NCBI RefSeq assembly: GCF_947623445.1
Contig: NC_135243.1
Span: 10,728,501 to 10,792,500 of the forward strand
DNA length: 64,000 bases
Direction of reading: 5' to 3'
Source of the DNA: Clavelina lepadiformis
Lineage: Eukaryota; Chordata; Ascidiacea; Aplousobranchia; Clavelinidae
Part shown: one piece after another, positions 62,145-64,000 of the stretch
Numbering within the stretch: position 1 is the stretch's first letter
Layout of the letters: every line of letters starts with the position of its first letter
Made by a program: the position numbers and the translations under genes
Notes under the pieces: model-generated
What the model saw: only the letters and a program-made list of their open reading frames with translations
The model's database searches: none
What the model was told of the DNA's origin: nothing

Positions 62145-62423
62145 GCTGCCACTATTTCACCAGAAAAAGTCTTGCGTTCAAAGCTCTTTTTCATAGTTTC
62201 TTGTTAACCTAACTTGAATGTTTGGAGGTAAGTTAGGAAAATGGGTACCAGTATGCAAAAAGCTGAATTTAACTATTTAAGGTTTTATTGGAGTTAGATT
62301 TAGATTAGAAGATAGATTTAAGTTAGGTTTGCGTTACTATGTTATAACATTTAAGTTAAGCTAACAAGAAGCTGTGAAAATTAGCTTCAGACGCACGATT
62401 TTTTCTGGTGTAATAGTGGCAGC
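62145..62423 (+). repeat. MITE with long terminal inverted repeats, copy 1
   Basis: The left end GCTGCCACTATTTCACCAGA and right end TCTGGTGTAATAGTGGCAGC are inverted. The match continues inward for about 75 bp with substitutions (for example TTTCTTGTTAACCTAACTT against AAGTTAAGCTAACAAGAAG). The interior has TTAGATTTAGATTAGAAG and CTATGTTATAACA, shared with copies at 14.7 and 25.2 kb. No target duplication was clear. Confidence 0.75.
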
Positions 62424-62429
62424 CAAATT

Positions 62430-64000
62430 TTAAAGGATAAATGCTATTACATGTATAAGCAATTTTCGTGTAAATGGCAATCCACGCTGTATTGCTACGC
62501 CGGTGGTTTCTGATTCACAGCTCCTTATTGCTGCTAACAAAAGTATCCATGAAAGCGTGCGTTGCAATTGCAACCTAATCGCTAGGTATTGTATTACTCA
62601 CTTGCTTAATCACGCGCAACGTGTCTACTTTTGGCCGGGTAACTTGTTGTACTTGAGCTATGTATTCACGCATTGAAGCTTAGAGGATCAGAGCAACATT
62701 TGTTATGACAAAACTGGTCAAAAAGAAGGTTTGTCAGAGCACTGCTACTGACAATGTTTGCACCGCTCGCAATGCGCTGTTCTGTACCAGGAAAACTATT
62801 GCTTGGCAAATATATGGCATATCAGTATTTCGTCATTTTAGTAGTGCTAGTTGCTGCTCCAAAGAACATCCTTCAATTGAGCTAGAATCTAGCTGCTAGA
62901 TAGTCACTTTGTCTTTTTCCTACCACGTTAATGTCAAAATAACCCAAAGAAGACTCGAGATTGTACTCTAATGAGTTATCGCTCAAAATGGCAACGTTCG
63001 GGCTATTTCAGCATTTCTTAGCCCAAGTAGGCCTATAACAGGTTACCTAGCCAGAAGTCGATATGATGTGCTTGATTAAGCATGTGAGTGATACAGAACC
63101 CAGGGAGAAGGCTGCCACACACCCTTTCACGGTTTTCTTTGCGGAAATAAGATATTGTGAATCAGAAACAACCGGCGTGCCACTATTGGTCGGATAGGCA
63201 TGTACAAAAAAATTGCAAATAATACAGTAGCATATCGAAAAATGTTCAGTGTTTCGTCAGACTATAATTATTTTTGTCCAGTAGAATCGCATACATATTA
63301 AATCATAGAATACTAATATTAGTAGCTGTTAGTATTCTATGATTAAACAACCTTATAGATTCAGGAGTCGGATCTATTCTAAAGATATAGTTGTCTCGTA
63401 GACTGGATACCAGATATGGAAAAGCGCATTGCTGACTTCTAAAAGAGCTACAAATGTATGTTGTTTTAGTGTTCTATAGTAGTCAGTGGCGACAATAGCC
63501 AAATCTTATTATTGTGTAATCCAAACTTTCTCTTCCCATTGTGCTTGTATCTATTGGCTTGCCCTATTAACGAATATTCTTTGTCTTAATCTTGGATCAG
63601 ATATGGCCTACTTCAATATGATACTTGTTCTTTGACTTTGAATAACGTACCACTGGTACCTGTATTACCGTATGTTAGTTTTTATCGTTGAAATCGCTAC
63701 ATTAGTCTGTAGTCAGTAGTCTGTGTAGTTTCAGCTGCGGAGTTGCTTTTAACACGGATTGACACATTTCAATTCTACGTCAACACAAAACGTACAAATC
63801 AGCTAAACATCGCCAAAGAACCCACCAATCCTGTCACACTCTCAGCTATTCCCTTTACTGAAAAGCAAAGGTTTCTTATGAAAAACGATAGTATACTACT
63901 CGTGTCTCGCAAATGGTCTCTACGTTTGTTATAGCTTCGTAAATACAGGAAACAACGGACGATTGATGCGGCAAATGTTTTTGAAATACCAGGAACTGTA
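62430..64000. other. Terminal stretch, no gene recognised
   Basis: Short frames at 62705-62899 and 63743-63934 have no recognisable domain. A 16-bp perfect hairpin (AATCATAGAATACTAA, 63301-63316, with its complement at 63329-63344) and one TAGGCCTA palindrome (63028) are present. Confidence 0.45.

Overview
The window is AT-rich metazoan nuclear DNA: spliced genes with GT-AG introns, long gene-poor stretches and many transposon remnants. Gene content (a B4GALT5/6-like lactosylceramide-type galactosyltransferase pair, beta-tubulin, POLR3H, WDR92) and the transposon types (L2-like and APE-type LINEs, Charlie8/GTF2IRD2-like hAT) fit an invertebrate deuterostome. Splice-acceptor-like sites with no visible partner lie just upstream of several start codons, which would fit spliced-leader trans-splicing and therefore a tunicate. 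That assignment is an inference; no species can be read directly.

Layout. 1-1.7 kb: decayed, internally deleted APE-type LINE on the minus strand. 3.2-10.6 kb (+): last four coding exons of galactosyltransferase copy A, whose 5' exons lie outside the window; its 5.6-kb intron carries an antisense 161-codon ORF, and its last intron carries a hAT MITE. 10.7-21.8 kb: no gene I can support. 21.9-30.4 kb (+): complete eight-exon paralogue, copy B (337 aa). 31-38.4 kb: transposon graveyard with a three-level nest (L2-like LINE, hit by an almost complete 2.9-kb hAT element, hit by a piggyBac-type MITE) plus two more hAT MITEs. 39.4-42.3 kb (-): complete beta-tubulin gene with two alternative first coding exons and a perfect RFX X-box upstream. 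42.4-50.6 kb: gene-poor. 50.7 kb: hAT MITE. 51.3-53.8 kb (+): two adjacent intronless genes, POLR3H and WDR92/DNAAF10. 58.5-60.4 kb (+): a six-exon gene of unknown function encoding a potentially N-myristoylated protein of about 440 aa. 60.4-64 kb: MITEs, a small foldback repeat, and a possible 5' end of another gene.

Functional themes. The two galactosyltransferases are tandem duplicates, predicted to act in the Golgi on glycolipid or glycoprotein acceptors. Beta-tubulin (with an axonemal-type tail and X-box) and WDR92 (dynein-arm assembly) both relate to cilia. WDR92 is also a component of the R2TP/PAQosome chaperone that assembles RNA polymerases, and it sits beside an RNA polymerase III subunit gene. 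Most of the remaining sequence is repeats; at least seven hAT-type pieces can be recognised, five of them with good or perfect 8-bp target-site duplications.
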